Shown: positions 25,433 to 39,379 of the stretch, piece by piece
Numbering within the stretch: the stretch's first letter is position 1
How the letters are laid out: every line of letters begins with the position of its first letter
Assembly: GCA_963556195.1 (NCBI GenBank)
Contig: CAUVYP010001208.1
Span: 1,798,001 to 1,862,000, forward strand
Length of the DNA stretch: 64,000 nt
DNA from: Sepiola atlantica
Lineage: Eukaryota; Mollusca; Cephalopoda; Sepiida; Sepiolidae
Direction of reading: 5' to 3'
Translations under genes and position numbers: made by a program
The notes under the pieces: model-generated
What the model was told of the DNA's origin: nothing
Database searches by the model: none
What the model saw: the letters and a program-made list of their open reading frames with translations, nothing else

Positions 25433-26920
25433 TTAGCGCGTTTTAAAGTTGATATCGCTTTTGTTTATAACTTCCACATTTATTCGAATTGTGCAACGAA
25501 ACTTTGCAGACAGTCGCGGAGACACATTTTCTACTGAAGTACCAAGTTTCAGAAGTGCAGCTCTTGTACTGAAGAAGATATGTCGATACAAACTGAATAC
25601 GCAAAACATCAACAAAATTTAGCGCGTTTTAAAGTTGATATCGCTTTTGTTTATAACTTATACATTTATTCGAATTGTGCAACGAAACTTTGCAGACAGT
25701 CTCGAATAGGCCCTTTCTACTGAAGTACCAAGTTTCAGAAGTGCAGCTCTTGTACTGCCGGAGATATGTCGATACAAACTGAATACGCAAAACATCAACA
25801 AAATTTAGCGCGTTTTAAAGTTGATATCGCTTTTGTTTATAACTTCCACATTTATTCGAATTGTGCAACGAAACTTTGCAGACAGTCGCGGAGACACATT
25901 TTCTACTGAAGTACCAAGTTTCAGAAGTGCAGCTCTTGTATTGCCGGAGATATGTCGATACAAACTGAATACGCAAAACATCAACAAAATTTAGCGCGTT
26001 TTAAAGTTGATATCGCTTTAGTTTATAACTTCCACATTTATTCGAATTGTGCAACGAAACTTTGCAGACAGTCTCGAATAGGCTTTTTCTACTGAAGTAG
26101 CAAGTTTCAGAAGTGCAGCTCTTGTACTGCCGGAGATATGTCGATACAAACTGAATACGAAAAACATCAACAAAATTTAGCGCGTTTTAAAGTTGATATC
26201 GCTTTTGTTTATAACTTCCACATTTATTCGAATTGTGCAACGAAACTTTGCAGACAGTCTCGAATAGGCCTTTTCTACTGAAGTACTAAGTTTCAGAAGT
26301 GCAGCTCTTGTATTGCCGGAGATATGTCGATACAAACTGAATACGCAAAACATCAACAAAATTTAGCGCGTTTTAAAGTTGATATCGCTTTTGTTTATAA
26401 CTTCCACATTTATTCGAATTGTGCAACGAAACTTTGCAGACAGTCTCGAATAGGCCTCTTCTACTGAAGTACCAAGTTTCAGAAGTGCAGCTCTTGTACT
26501 GCCGGAGATATGTCGATACAAACTGAATACGAAAAACATCAACAAAATTTAGCGCGTTTTAAAGTTGATATCGCTTTTGTTTATAACTTCCACATTTATT
26601 CGAATTGTGCAACGAAACTTTGCAGACAGTCTCGAATAGGCCTTTTCTACTGAAGTACTAAGTTTCAGAAGTGCAGCTCTTGTACTGCCAGAGATATGTC
26701 GATACAAACTGAATACGCAAAACATCAACAAAATTTAGCGCGTTTTAAAGTTGATATCGCTTTTGTTTATAACTTCCACATTTATTCGAATAGTGCAACG
26801 AAACTTTGCAGACAATCGCGGAGACACATTTCCTACTGAAGTACCAAGTTTCAGAAGTGCAGCTCTTGTACTGCCGGAGATATGTCGATACAAACTGAAT
26901 ACGCAAAACATCAACAAAAT
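25433..26920. repeat. Domain 2: 8-mer HOR copy, 1488 bp
   Basis: Order: AAGA monomer (25433), TATACA monomer (25619), TTGTATTGCC class A (25805), B (25991), B (26177), B with GGCCTCTTC (26363), B (26549), A (26735). It is followed at exactly 1488 bp by a second copy. It differs from 17251-18738 in three consecutive class B monomers. Confidence 0.86.
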
Positions 26921-28408
26921 TTAGCGCGTTGTAAAGTTGATATCGCTTTTGTTTATAACTTCCACATTTATTCGAATTGTGCAACGAAACTTTGCAGACA
27001 GTCGCGGAGACACATTTTCTACTGAAGTACCAAGTTTCAGAAGTGCAGCTCTTGTACTGAAGAAGATATGTCGATACAAACTGAATACGCAAAACATCAA
27101 CAAAATTTAGCGCGTTTTAAAGTTGATATCGCTTTTGTTTATAACTTATACATTTATTCGAATTGTGCAACGAAACTTTGCAGACAGTCTCAGATAGGCC
27201 CTTTCTACTGAAGTACCAAGTTTCAGAAGTGCAGCTCTTGTACTGCCGGAGATATGTCGATACAAACTGAATACGCAAAACATCAACAAAATTTAGCGCG
27301 TTTTAAAGTTGATATCGCTTTTGTTTATAACTTCCACATTTATTCGAATTGTGCAACGAAACTTTGCAGACAGTCGCGGAGACACATTTTCTACTGAAGT
27401 ACCAAGTTTCAGAAGTGCAGCTCTTGTATTGCCGGAGATATGTCGATACAAACTGAATACGCAAAACATCAACAAAATTTAGCGCGTTTTAAAGTTGATA
27501 TCGCTTTTGTTTATAACTTCCACATTTATTCGAATTGTGCAACGAAACTTTGCAGACAGTCTCGAATAGGCTTTTTCTACTGAAGTACCAAGTTTCAGAA
27601 GTGCAGCTCTTGTACTTCCGGAGATATGTCGATACAAACTGAATACGAAAAACATCAACAAAATTTAGCGCGTTTTAAAGTTGATATCGCTTTTGTTTAT
27701 AACTTCCACATTTATTCGAATTGTGCAACGAAACTTTGCAGACAGTCTCGAATAGGCCTTTTCTACTGAAGTACTAAGTTTCAGAAGTGCAGCTCTTGTA
27801 TTGCCGGAGATATGTCGATACAAACTGAATACGCAAAACATCAACAAAATTTAGCGCGTTTTAAAGTTGATATCGCTTTTGTTTATAACTTCCACATTTA
27901 TTCGAATTGTGCAACGAAACTTTGCAGACAGTCTCGAATAGGCTTCTTCTACTGAAGTACCAAGTTTCAGAAGTGCAGCTCTTGTACTGCCGGAGATATG
28001 TCGATACAAACTGAATACGAAAAACATCAACAAAATTTAGCGCGTTTTAAAGTTGATATCGCTTTTGTTTATAACTTCCACATTTATTCGAATTGTGCAA
28101 CGAAACTTTGCAGACAGTCTCGAATAGGCCTTTTCTACTGAAGTACTAAGTTTCAGAAGTGCAGCTCTTGTACTGCCAGAGATATGTCGATACAAACTGA
28201 ATACGCAAAACATCAACAAAATTTAGCGCGTTTTAAAGTTGATATCGCTTTTGTTTATAACTTCCACATTTATTCGAATTGTGCAACGAAACTTTGCAGA
28301 CAGTCGCGGAGACACATTTTCTACTGAAGTACCAAGTTTCAGAAGTGCAGCTCTTGTACTGCCGGAGATATGTCGATACAAACTGAATACGCAAAACATC
28401 AACAAAAT
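26921..28408. repeat. Domain 2: second 8-mer HOR copy, 1488 bp
   Basis: Each monomer pairs with the one 1488 bp earlier (26921 with 25433, 27293 with 25805, 27851 with 26363, 28223 with 26735). The private GGCTTCTTC/GGCCTCTTC variant is shared. Differences include TCTCAGATAGG at about 27190 instead of TCTCGAATAGG, and TGTACTTCCGG at about 27611. Confidence 0.86.
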
Positions 28409-31197
28409 TTAGCGCGTTTTAAAGTTGATATCGCTTTTGTTTATAACTTCCACATTTATTCGAATTGTGCAACGAAACTTTGCAGACAGTCGCGGAGACA
28501 CATTTTCTACTGAAGTATTAAGTTTCAGAAGTGCAGCTCTTGTACTGCCGGAGATATCTCGATACAAACTGAATACGCAAAACATCAACAAAATTTAGCG
28601 CGTTTTATAGTTGATATCGCTTTTGTTTATAACTTCCACATTTATTCGAATTGTGCCACGAAACTTTGCAGACAGTCTCGAATAGGCTTTTTCTACTGAA
28701 GTATTAAGTTTCAGAAGTGCAGCTTTTGTACTGCCGGAGATATGTCGATACAAACTGAATACGAAAAACATCAACAAAATTTAGCGCGTTTTAAAGTTGA
28801 TATCGCTTTTGTTTATAACTTCCACATTTATTCGAATTGTGCAACGAAACTTTGCAGACAGTCGCGGAGACACATTTTCTACTGAAGTACCAAGTTTCAG
28901 AAGTGCAGCTCTTGTACTGCCGGAGATATGTCGATACAAACTGAATACGCAAAACATCAACAAAATTTAGCGCGTTGTAAAGTGGATATCGCTTTTGTTT
29001 ATAACTTCCACATTTATTCGAATTGTGCAACGAAACTTTGCAGACAGTCGCGGAGACACATTTTCTACTGAAGTACCAAGTTTCAGAAGTGCAGCTCTTG
29101 TACTGAAGAAGATATGTCGATACAAACTGAATACGCAAAACATCAACAAAATTTAGCGCGTTTTAAAGTTGATATCGCTTTTGTTTATAACTTATACATT
29201 TATTCGAATTGTGCAACGAAACTTTGCAGACAGTCTCGAATAGGCCCTTTCTACTGAAGTACCAAGTTTCAGAAGTGCAGCTCTTGTATTGCCGGAGATA
29301 TGTCGATACAAACTGAATACGAAAAAAATCAACAAAATTTAGCGCGTTTTAAAGTTGATATCGCTTTTGTTTATAACTTCCACATTTATTCGAATTGTGC
29401 AACGAAACTTTGCAGACAGTCTCGAATAGGCCTTTTCAACTGAAGTACTAAGTTTCAGAAGTGCAGCTCTTGTACTGCCAGAGATATGTCGATACAAACT
29501 GAATACGCAAAACATCAACTAAATTTAGCGCGTTTTAAAGTTGATATCGCTTTTGTTTATAACTTCCACATTTATTCGAATTGTGCAACGAAACGTTGCA
29601 GACAGTCGCGGAGACACATTTTCTACTGAAGTACCAAGTTTCAGAAGTGCAGCTCTTGTACTGCCGGAGATATGTCGATACAAACTGAATACGCAAAACA
29701 TCAACAAAATTTAGCGCGTTTTAAAGTTGATACCGCTTTTGTTTATAACTTCCACATTTATTCGAATTGTGCCACGAAACTTTGCAGACAGTCTCGAATG
29801 GGCCTTTTCTACTGAAGTACCAAGTTTCAGAAGTGCAGCTCTTGTACTGCCAGAGATATGTCGATACAAACTGAATACGCAAAACATCAACAAAATTTAG
29901 CGCGTTTTAAAGTTGATATCGCTTTTGTTTATAACTTCCACATTTATTCGAATTGTGCAACGAAACTTTGCAGACAGTCCCGGAGACACATTTTCTACTG
30001 AAGTACCAAGTTTCAGAAGTGCAGCTCTTGTACTGCCGGAGATATGTCGATACAAACTGAATACGCAAAACATCAACAAAATTAAGCGCGTTTAAAAGTT
30101 GATATCGCTTTTGTGTATAACTTCCACATTTATTCGAATTGTGCCACGAAACTTTGCAGACAGTCTCGAATAGGCTTTTTCTACTGAAGTATTAAGTTTC
30201 AGAAGTGCAGCTTTTGTACTGCCGGAGATATGTCGATACAAACTGAATACGAAAAACATCAACAAAATTTTGCGCGTTTTAAAGTTGATATCGCTTTTGT
30301 TTATAACTTCCACATTTATTCGAATTGTGCAACGAAACTTTGCAGACAGTCGCGGAGACACATTTTCTACTGAAGTACCAAGTCTCAGAAGTGCAGCTCT
30401 TGTACTGCCGGAGATATGTCGATACAAACTGAATACGCAATTCATCAACAAAATTTAGCGCGTTTTAAAGTTGATATCGCTTTTGTTTATAACTTCCACA
30501 TTTATTCGAATTGTGCAACGAAACTTTGCAGACAGTCGCGGAGACACATTTCCTACTGAAGTACCAAGTTTCAGAAGTGCAGCTTGTGTACTGCCGGAGA
30601 TATGTCGATACAAACTGAATACGCAAAACATCAACAAAATTTAGCGCGTTTTGAAGTTGATATCGCTTTTGTGTATAACTTCCACATTTATTCGAATTGT
30701 GCCACGAAACTTTGCAGACAGTCTCGAATAGGCTTTTTCTACTGAAGTATTAAGTTTCAGAAGTGCAGCTTTTGTACTGCCGGAGATATGTCGATACAAA
30801 CTGAATACGAAAAACATCAACAAAATTTAGCGCGTTTTAAAGTTGATATCGCTTTTGTTTATAACTTCCACATTTATTCGAATTGTGCAACGAAACTTTG
30901 CAGACAGTCGCGGAGACACATTTTCTACTGAAGTATTAAGTTTCAGAAGTGCAGCTCTTGTACTGCCGGAGATATCTCGATACAAACTGAATACACAAAA
31001 CATCAACAAAATTTAGCGCGTTTTAAAGTTGATATCGCTTTTGTTTATAACTTCGACATTTATTCGAATTGTGCAACGAAACTTTGCAGACAGTCTCGAA
31101 TAGGCCTTTTCTACTGAAGTACCAAGTTTCAGAAGTGCAGCTCTTGTACTGCCGGAGATATGTCGATACAAACTGAATACGAAAACATCAACAAAAT
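28409..31197. repeat. Domain 2: mixed stretch, 15 monomers
   Basis: Contains an AAGA/TATACA pair (28967 and 29153), the first CAGTCCCGGAGAC variant in the window (29978-29985), the first GCAATTCATCAAC variant (about 30440) and AATTAAGCGCG / AATTTTGCGCG variants at 30083 and 30268. Those last variants later mark the large units of domain 3, so this looks like a transition or ancestral mixture. One base is missing at about 31181 (ATACGAAAACATC). Confidence 0.75.
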
Positions 31198-32870
31198 TTA
31201 GCGCGTTTTAAAGTTGATATCGCTTTTGTGTATAACTTCCACATTTATTCGAATTGTGCCACGAAACTTTGCAGACAGTCTCGAATAGGCTTTTTCTACT
31301 GAAGTATTAAGTTTCAGAAGTGCAGCTTTTGTACTGCCGGAGATATGTCGATACAAACTGAATACGAAAAACATCAACAAAATTTAGCGCGTTTTAAAGT
31401 TGATATCGCTTTTGTTTATAACTTCCACATTTATTCGAATTGTGCAACGAAACTTTGCAGACAGTCGCGGAGACACATTTTCTACTGAAGTACCAAGTTT
31501 CAGAAGTGCAGCTCTTGTACTGCCGGAGATATCTCGATACAAACTGAATACGCAAAACATCAACAAAATTTAGAGCGTTTTATAGTTGATATCGCTTTTG
31601 TTTATAACTTCCACATTTATTCGAATTGTGCCACGAAACTTTGCAGACAGTCTCGAATAGGCTTTTTCTACTGCAGTATTAAGTTTCAGAAGTGCAGCTT
31701 TTGTACTGCCGGAGATATGTCGATACAAACTGAATACGAAAAACATCAAAAAATTTAGCGCGTTTTAAAGTTGATATCGCTTTTGTTTATAACTTCCACA
31801 TTTATTCGAATTGTGCAACGAAACTTTGCAGACAGTCGCGGAGACACATTTTCTACTGAAGTACCAAGTTTCAGAAGTGCAGCTCTTGTACTGCCGGAGA
31901 TATGTCGATACAAACTGAATACGCAAAACATCAACAAAATTTAGCGCGTAGTAAAGTGGATATCGCTTTTGTTTATAACTTCCACATTTATTCGAATTGT
32001 GCAACGAAACTTTGCAGACAGTCTCGAATAGGCCCTTTCTACTGAAGTACCAAGTTTCAGAAGTGCAGCTCTTGTACTGAAGAAGATATGTCGATACAAA
32101 CTGAATACGCAAAACATCAACAAAATTTAGCGCGTTTTAAAGTTGATATCGCTTTTGTTTATAACTTATACATTTATTCGAATTGTGCAACGAAACTTTG
32201 CAGACAGTCTCGAATAGGCTTCTTCTACTGAAGTACCAAGTTTCAGAAGTGCAGCTCTTGTACTGCCGGAGATATGTCGATACAAACTGAATACGAAAAA
32301 CATCAACAAAATTTAGCGCGTTTTAAAGTTGATATCGCTTTTGTTTATAACTTCCACATTTATTCGAATTGTGCAACGAAACTTTGCAGACAGTCTCGAA
32401 TAGGCCTTTTCTACTTAAGTACTAAGTTTCAGAAGTGCAGCTCTTGTACTGCCAGAGATATGTCGATACAAACTGAATACGCAAAACATCAACAAAATTT
32501 AGCGCGTTTTAAAGTTGATATCGCTTTTGTTTATAACTTCCACATTTATTCGAATTGTGCAACGAAACTTTGCAGACAGTCGCGGAGACACATTTTCTAC
32601 TGAAGTACCAAGTTTCAGAAGTGCAGCTCTTGTACTGAAGAAGATATGTCGATACAAACTGAATACGCAAAACATCAACAAAATTTAGCGCGTTTTAAAG
32701 TTGATATCGCTTTTGTTTATAACTTATACATTTATTCGAATTGTGCAACGAAACTTTGCAGACAGTCTCGAATAGGACCTTTCTACTGAAGTACCAAGTT
32801 TCAGAAGTGCAGCTCTTGTATTGCCGGAGATATGTCGATACAAACTGAATACGCAAAACATCAACAAAAT
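31198..32870. repeat. 1673-bp 9-mer, copy 1 of a near-perfect tandem duplication
   Basis: Nine monomers, one base short at about 31749 (CATCAAAAAATTT). Private variants: TTTAGAGCG near 31572, CTACTGCAGTATT near 31670, GCGCGTAGTAAAGTGG near 31945 and TAGGACC near 32774. All recur exactly 1673 bp later. The left break lies near 31183 and the right break of the duplication near 34523. Confidence 0.9.
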
Positions 32871-34543
32871 TTAGCGCGTTTTAAAGTTGATATCGCTTTT
32901 GTGTATAACTTCCACATTTATTCGAATTGTGCCACGAAACTTTGCAGACAGTCTCGAATAGGCTTTTTCTACTGAAGTATTAAGTTTCAGAAGTGCAGCT
33001 TTTGTACTGCCGGAGATATGTCGATACAAACTGAATACGAAAAACATCAACAAAATTTAGCGCGTTTTAAAGTTGATATCGCTTTTGTTTATAACTTCCA
33101 CATTTATTCGAATTGTGCAACGAAACTTTGCAGACAGTCGCGGAGACACATTTTCTACTGAAGTACCAAGTTTCAGAAGTGCAGCTCTTGTACTGCCGGA
33201 GATATCTCGATACAAACTGAATACGCAAAACATCAACAAAATTTAGAGCGTTTTATAGTTGATATCGCTTTTGTTTATAACTTCCACATTTATTCGAATT
33301 GTGCCACGAAACTTTGCAGACAGTCTCGAATAGGCTTTTTCTACTGCAGTATTAAGTTTCAGAAGTGCAGCTTTTGTACTGCCGGAGATATGTCGATACA
33401 AACTGAATACGAAAAACATCAAAAAATTTAGCGCGTTTTAAAGTTGATATCGCTTTTGTTTATAACTTCCACATTTATTCGAATTGTGCAACGAAACTTT
33501 GCAGACAGTCGCGGAGACACATTTTCTACTGAAGTACCAAGTTTCAGAAGTGCAGCTCTTGTACTGCCGGAGATATGTCGATACAAACTGAATACGCAAA
33601 ACATCAACAAAATTTAGCGCGTAGTAAAGTGGATATCGCTTTTGTTTATAACTTCCACATTTATTCGAATTGTGCAACGAAACTTTGCAGACAGTCTCGA
33701 ATAGGCCCTTTCTACTGAAGTACCAAGTTTCAGAAGTGCAGCTCTTGTACTGAAGAAGATATGTCGATACAAACTGAATACGCAAAACATCAACAAAATT
33801 TAGCGCGTTTTAAAGTTGATATCGCTTTTGTTTATAACTTATACATTTATTCGAATTGTGCAACGAAACTTTGCAGACAGTCTCGAATAGGCTTCTTCTA
33901 CTGAAGTACCAAGTTTCAGAAGTGCAGCTCTTGTACTGCCGGAGATATGTCGATACAAACTGAATACGAAAAACATCAACAAAATTTAGCGCGTTTTAAA
34001 GTTGATATCGCTTTTGTTTATAACTTCCACATTTATTCGAATTGTGCAACGAAACTTTGCAGACAGTCTCGAATAGGCCTTTTCTACTTAAGTACTAAGT
34101 TTCAGAAGTGCAGCTCTTGTACTGCCAGAGATATGTCGATACAAACTGAATACGCAAAACATCAACAAAATTTAGCGCGTTTTAAAGTTGATATCGCTTT
34201 TGTTTATAACTTCCACATTTATTCGAATTGTGCAACGAAACTTTGCAGACAGTCGCGGAGACACATTTTCTACTGAAGTACCAAGTTTCAGAAGTGCAGC
34301 TCTTGTACTGAAGAAGATATGTCGATACAAACTGAATACGCAAAACATCAACAAAATTTAGCGCGTTTTAAAGTTGATATCGCTTTTGTTTATAACTTAT
34401 ACATTTATTCGAATTGTGCAACGAAACTTTGCAGACAGTCTCGAATAGGACCTTTCTACTGAAGTACCAAGTTTCAGAAGTGCAGCTCTTGTATTGCCGG
34501 AGATATGTCGATACAAACTGAATACGAAACACATCAACAAAAT
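32871..34543. repeat. 1673-bp 9-mer, copy 2 of the tandem duplication
   Basis: Matches 31198-32850 at an offset of 1673, including the single-base deletion (about 33421) and every private variant I checked. I saw no substitution between the copies inside the duplicated part. Similarity ends near 34523, where ATACGAAACAC replaces ATACGCAAAAC. Confidence 0.9.
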
Positions 34544-36031
34544 TTAGCGCGTTTTAAAGTTGATATCGCTTTTGTTTATAACTTCCACATTTATTCGAAT
34601 TGTGCAACGAAACTTTGCAGACAGTCTCGAATAGGCCTTTTCTACTGAAGTACTAAGTTTCAGAAGTGCAGCTCTTGTACTGAAGAAGATATGTCGATAC
34701 AAACTGAATACACAAAACATCAACTAAATTTAGCGCGTTTTAAAGTTGATATCGCTTTTGTTTATAACTTCCACATTTATTCGAATTGTGCAACGAAACT
34801 TTGCAGACAGTCGCGGAGACACATTTCTTACTGAAGTACCAAGTTTCAGAAGTGCAGCTCTTGTACTGCCGGAGATATGTCGATACAAACTGAATACGCA
34901 AAACATCAACAACATTTAGCGCGTTTTAAAGTTGATATCGCTTTTGTTTATAACTTCCACATTTATTCGAATTGTGCCACGAAACTTTGCAGACAGTCTC
35001 GAATGGGCCTTTTCTACTGAAGTACCAAGTTTCAGAAGTGCAGCTCTTGTACTGCCAGAGATATGTCGATACAAACTGAATACGCAAAACATCAACAAAA
35101 TTTAGCGCGTTTTAAAGTTGATATCGCTTTTGTTTATAACCTTCACATTTATTCGAATTGTGCAACGAAACTTTGCAGACAGTCCCGGAGACACATTTTC
35201 TACTGAAGTACCAAGTTTCAGAAGTGCAGCTCTTGTACTGCCGGAGATATGTCGATACAAACTGAATACGCAAAACATCAACAAAATTTAGCGCGTTTTA
35301 AAGTTGATATCGCTTTTGTTTATAACTTCCACATTTATTCGAATTGTGCGCCGAAACTTTGCAGACACTCTCGAATAGGCTTTTTCTACTGAAGTATTAA
35401 GTTTCAGAAGTGCAGCTTTTGTACTCCCGGAGATATGTCGATACAAACTGAATACGAAAAACATCAACAAAATTTTGCGCGTTTTAAAGTTGATATCGCT
35501 TTTGTTTATAACTTCCACATTTATTCGAATTGTGCAACGAAACTTTGCAGACAGTCGCGGAGACACATTTTCTACTGAAGTACCAAGTTTCAGAAGTGCA
35601 GCTCTTGTACTGCCGGAGATATCTCGATACAAACTGAATACGAAAAACATCAACAAAATGTAGCGCGTTTTAAAGTTGATATCGCTTTTGTTTATAACTT
35701 CCACATTTATTCGAATTGTGCAACAAAACTTTGCAGACAGTCGCGGAGACACATTGTCTACTGAAGTATTAAGTTTCAGAAGTGCAGCTCTTGTACTGCC
35801 GGAGATATCTCGATACAAACTGAATACGCAAAACATCAACAAAATTTAGCGCGTTTTAAAGTTGATATCGCTTTTGTTTATAACTTCCACATTTATTCGA
35901 ATTGTGCAACGAAACTTTGCAGACAGTCTCGAATAGGCCTTTTCTACTGAAGTACCAAGTTTCAGAAGTGCAGCTCTTGTACTGCCGGAGATATGTCGAT
36001 ACAAACTGAATACGCAAAACATCAACAACAT
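34544..36031. repeat. Domain 3 entry: 8 monomers, mixed order
   Basis: Includes an AAGA monomer (34544-34729) not followed by a TATACA monomer, a TCGAATGGGCC class B monomer (34916), a CAGTCCCGGAGAC monomer (35184), and class A/B monomers with GTATTAAG. The monomers from 35660 onward correspond to 45145 onward at an offset of about 9485, so this is the first appearance of the domain 3 order. Confidence 0.75.
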
Positions 36032-37705
36032 TTAGCGCGTTTTAAAGTTGATATCGCTTTTGTTTATAACTTCCACATTTATTCGAATTGTGCAACGAAA
36101 CCTTGCAGACAGTCGCGGAGACACATTTTCTACTGAAGTACCAAGTTTCAGAAGTGCAGCTCTTGTACTGCCGGAGATATGTCGATACAAACTGAATACG
36201 CAAAACATCAACAAAATTTAGCGCGTTTTAAAGTTGATATCGCTTTTCTGTATAACTTCCACATTTATTCGAATTGTGCAACGAAACTTTGCAGACAGTC
36301 TCGAATGGGCCTTTTCTACTGAAGTACCAAGTTTCAGAAGTGCAGCTCTTGTACTGCCGGAGATATGTCGATACAAACTGAATACGCAAAACATCAACAA
36401 AATTTAGCGCGTTTTAAAGTTGATATCGCTTTTGTTTATAACTTCCACATTTATTCGAATTGTGCAACGAAACTTTGCAGACAGTCGCGGAGACACATTT
36501 CCTACTGAAGTATTAAGTTTCAGAAGTGCAGATCTTGTACTGCCGGAGATATGTCGATACAAACTGAATACGCAAAACATCAACAAAATTTAGCGCGTTT
36601 TAAAGTTGATATCGCTTTTGTGTATAACTTCCACATTTATTCCAATTGTGCTACGAAACTTTGCAGACAGTCTCGAATAGGCCCTTTCTACTGAAGTACC
36701 AAGTTTCAGAAGTGCAGCTCTTGTACTGCCGGAGATATGTCGATACAAACTGAATACGCAAAACATCAACAAAATTTAGCGCGTTTTAATGTTGATATCG
36801 CTTTTGTTTATAACTTCCACATTTATTCGAATTGTGCAACGAAACTTTGCAGACAGTCTCGAATGGGCCTTTTCTACTGAAGTACCAAGGGTCAGAAGTG
36901 CAGCTCTTGTACTGCCGGAGATATGTCGATACAAACTGAATACGCAAAACATCAACAAAATTTAGCGCGTTTTAAAGTTGATATCGCTTTTGTTTATAAC
37001 TTCTACATTTATTCGAATTGTGCCACGAAACTTTGCAGACAGTCTCGAATGGGCCTTTTCTACTGAAGTACCAAGTTTCAGAAGTGCAGCTCTTGTACTG
37101 CCAGAGATATGTCGATACAAACTGAATACGCAAAACATCAACAAAATTTAGCGCGTTTTAAAGTTGATATCGCTTTTGTTTATAACTTCCACATTTATTC
37201 GAATTGTGCAACGAAACTTTGCAGACAGTCCCGGAGACACATTTTCTACTGAAGTACACAGTTTCAGAAGTGCAGCTCTTGTACTGCCGGAGATATGTCG
37301 ATACAAACTGAATACGCAAAACATCAACAAAATTAAGCGCGTTTTAAAGTTGATATCGCTATTGTGTATAACTTCCACATTTATTCGAATTGTGCCACGA
37401 AACTTTGCAGACAGTCTCGAATAGGCTTTTTCTACTGAAGTACCAAGTTTCAGAAGTGCAGCTCTTGTACTGCCGGAGATATGTCGATACAAACTGAATA
37501 CGAAAAACATCAACAAAATTTAGCGCGTTTTAAAGTTGATATCGCTTTTGTTTATAACTTCCACATTTATTCGAATTGTGCAACGAAACTTTGCAGACAG
37601 TCGCGGAGACACATTTTCTACTGAAGTACCAAGTTTCAGAAGTGCAGCTCTTGTACTGCCGGAGATATGTCGATACAAACTGAATACGCAAAACATCAAC
37701 AACAT
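36032..37705. repeat. Domain 3: 9-mer HOR, 1674 bp, copy 1
   Basis: Opens with a class A monomer containing CGAAACCTTGCAG and continues with monomers carrying TTTTCTGTATAAC (about 36245), GCAGATCTTG (about 36531), TTCCAATTGTGCTACG (about 36641), AAGGGTCAG (about 36888), TCGAATGGGCC and CAGTCCCGGAGAC (37229-37236). The next copy has the same order except for one monomer lost and one gained. Confidence 0.82.
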
Positions 37706-39379
37706 TTAGCGCGTTTTAAAGTTGATATCGCTTTTGTTTATAACTTCCACATTTATTCGAATTGTGCAACGAAACCTTGCAGACAGTCGCGGAGACACAT
37801 TTTCTACTGAAGTACCAAGTTTCAGAAGTGCAGCTCTTGTACTGCCGGAGATATGTCGATACAAACTGAATACGCAAAACATCAACAAAATTTAGCGCGT
37901 TTTAAAGTTGATATCGCTTTTGTGTATAACTTCCACATTTATTCGAATTGTGCAACGAAACTTTGCAGACAGTCGCGGAGACACATTTCCTACTGAAGTA
38001 TTAAGTTTCAGAAGTGCAGATCTTGTACTGCCGGAGATATGTCGATACAAACTGAATACGCAAAACATCAACAAAATTTAGCGCGTTTTAAAGTTGATAT
38101 CGCTTTTGTGTATAACTTCCACATTTATTCCAATTGTGCTACGAAACTTTGCAGACAGTCTCGAATAGGCCCTTTCTACTGAAGTACCAAGTTTCAGAAG
38201 TGCAGCTCTTGTACTGCCGGAGATATGTCGATACAAACTGAATACGCAAAACATCAACAAAATTTTGCGCGTTTTAATGTTGATATCGCTTTTGTTTATA
38301 ACTTCCACATTTATTCGAATTGTGCAACGAAACTTTGCAGACAGTCTCGAATGGGCCTTTTCTACTGAAGTACCAAGGGTCAGAAGTGCAGCTCTTGTAC
38401 TGCCGGAGATATGTCGATACAAACTGAATACGCAAAACATCAACAAAATTTAGCGCGTTTTAAAGTTGATATCGCTTTTGTTTATAACTTCCACATTTAT
38501 TCGAATTGTGCCACGAAACTTTGCAGACAGTCTCGAATGGGCCTTTTCTACTGAAGTACCAAGTTTCAGAAGTGCAGCTCTTGTACTGCCAGAGATATGT
38601 CGATACAAACTGAATACGCAAAACATCAACAAAATTTAGCGCGTTTTAAAGTTGATATCGCTTTTGTTTATAACTTCCACATTTATTCGAATTGTGCAAC
38701 GAAACTTTGCAGACAGTCCCGGAGACACATTTTCTACTGAAGTACCAAGTTTCAGAAGTGCAGCTCTTGTACTGCCGGAGATATGTCGATACAAACTGAA
38801 TACGCAAAACATCAACAAAATTAAGCGCGTTTTAAAGTTGATATCGCTTTTGTGTGTAACTTCCACATTTATTCGAATTGTGCCACGAAACTTTGCAGAC
38901 AGTCTCGAATAGGCTTTTTCTACTGAAGTACCAAGTTTCAGAAGTGCAGCTCTTGTACTGCCGGAGATATGTCGATACAAACTGAATACGAAAAACATCA
39001 ACAAAATTTAGCGCGTTTTAAAGTTGATATCGCTTTTGTTTATAACTTCCACATTTATTCGAATTGTGCAACGAAACTTTGCAGACAGTCTCGAATAGGC
39101 CTTTTCTACTGAAGTACTAAGTTTCAGAAGTGCAGCTCTTGTACTGCCAGAGATATGTCGATACAAACTGAATACGCAAAACATCAACAAAATTTAGCGC
39201 GTTTTAAAGTTGATATCGCTTTTGTTTATAACTTCCACATTTATTCGAATTGTGCAACGAAACTTTGCAGACAGTCGCGGAGACACATTTTCTACTGAAG
39301 TACCAAGTTTCAGAAGTGCAGCTCTTGTACTGCCGGAGATATGTCGATACAAACTGAATACGCAAAACATCAACAACAT
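37706..39379. repeat. Domain 3: 9-mer HOR, 1674 bp, copy 2
   Basis: Same order as 36032-37705, but the counterpart of 36218-36403 is absent and an extra class B monomer (39008-39193, GTACTAAG with CTGCCAGAGAT) is present near the end. The length therefore stays at nine monomers although the content differs. Inner monomers align at an offset of 1488, outer ones at 1674. Confidence 0.82.
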
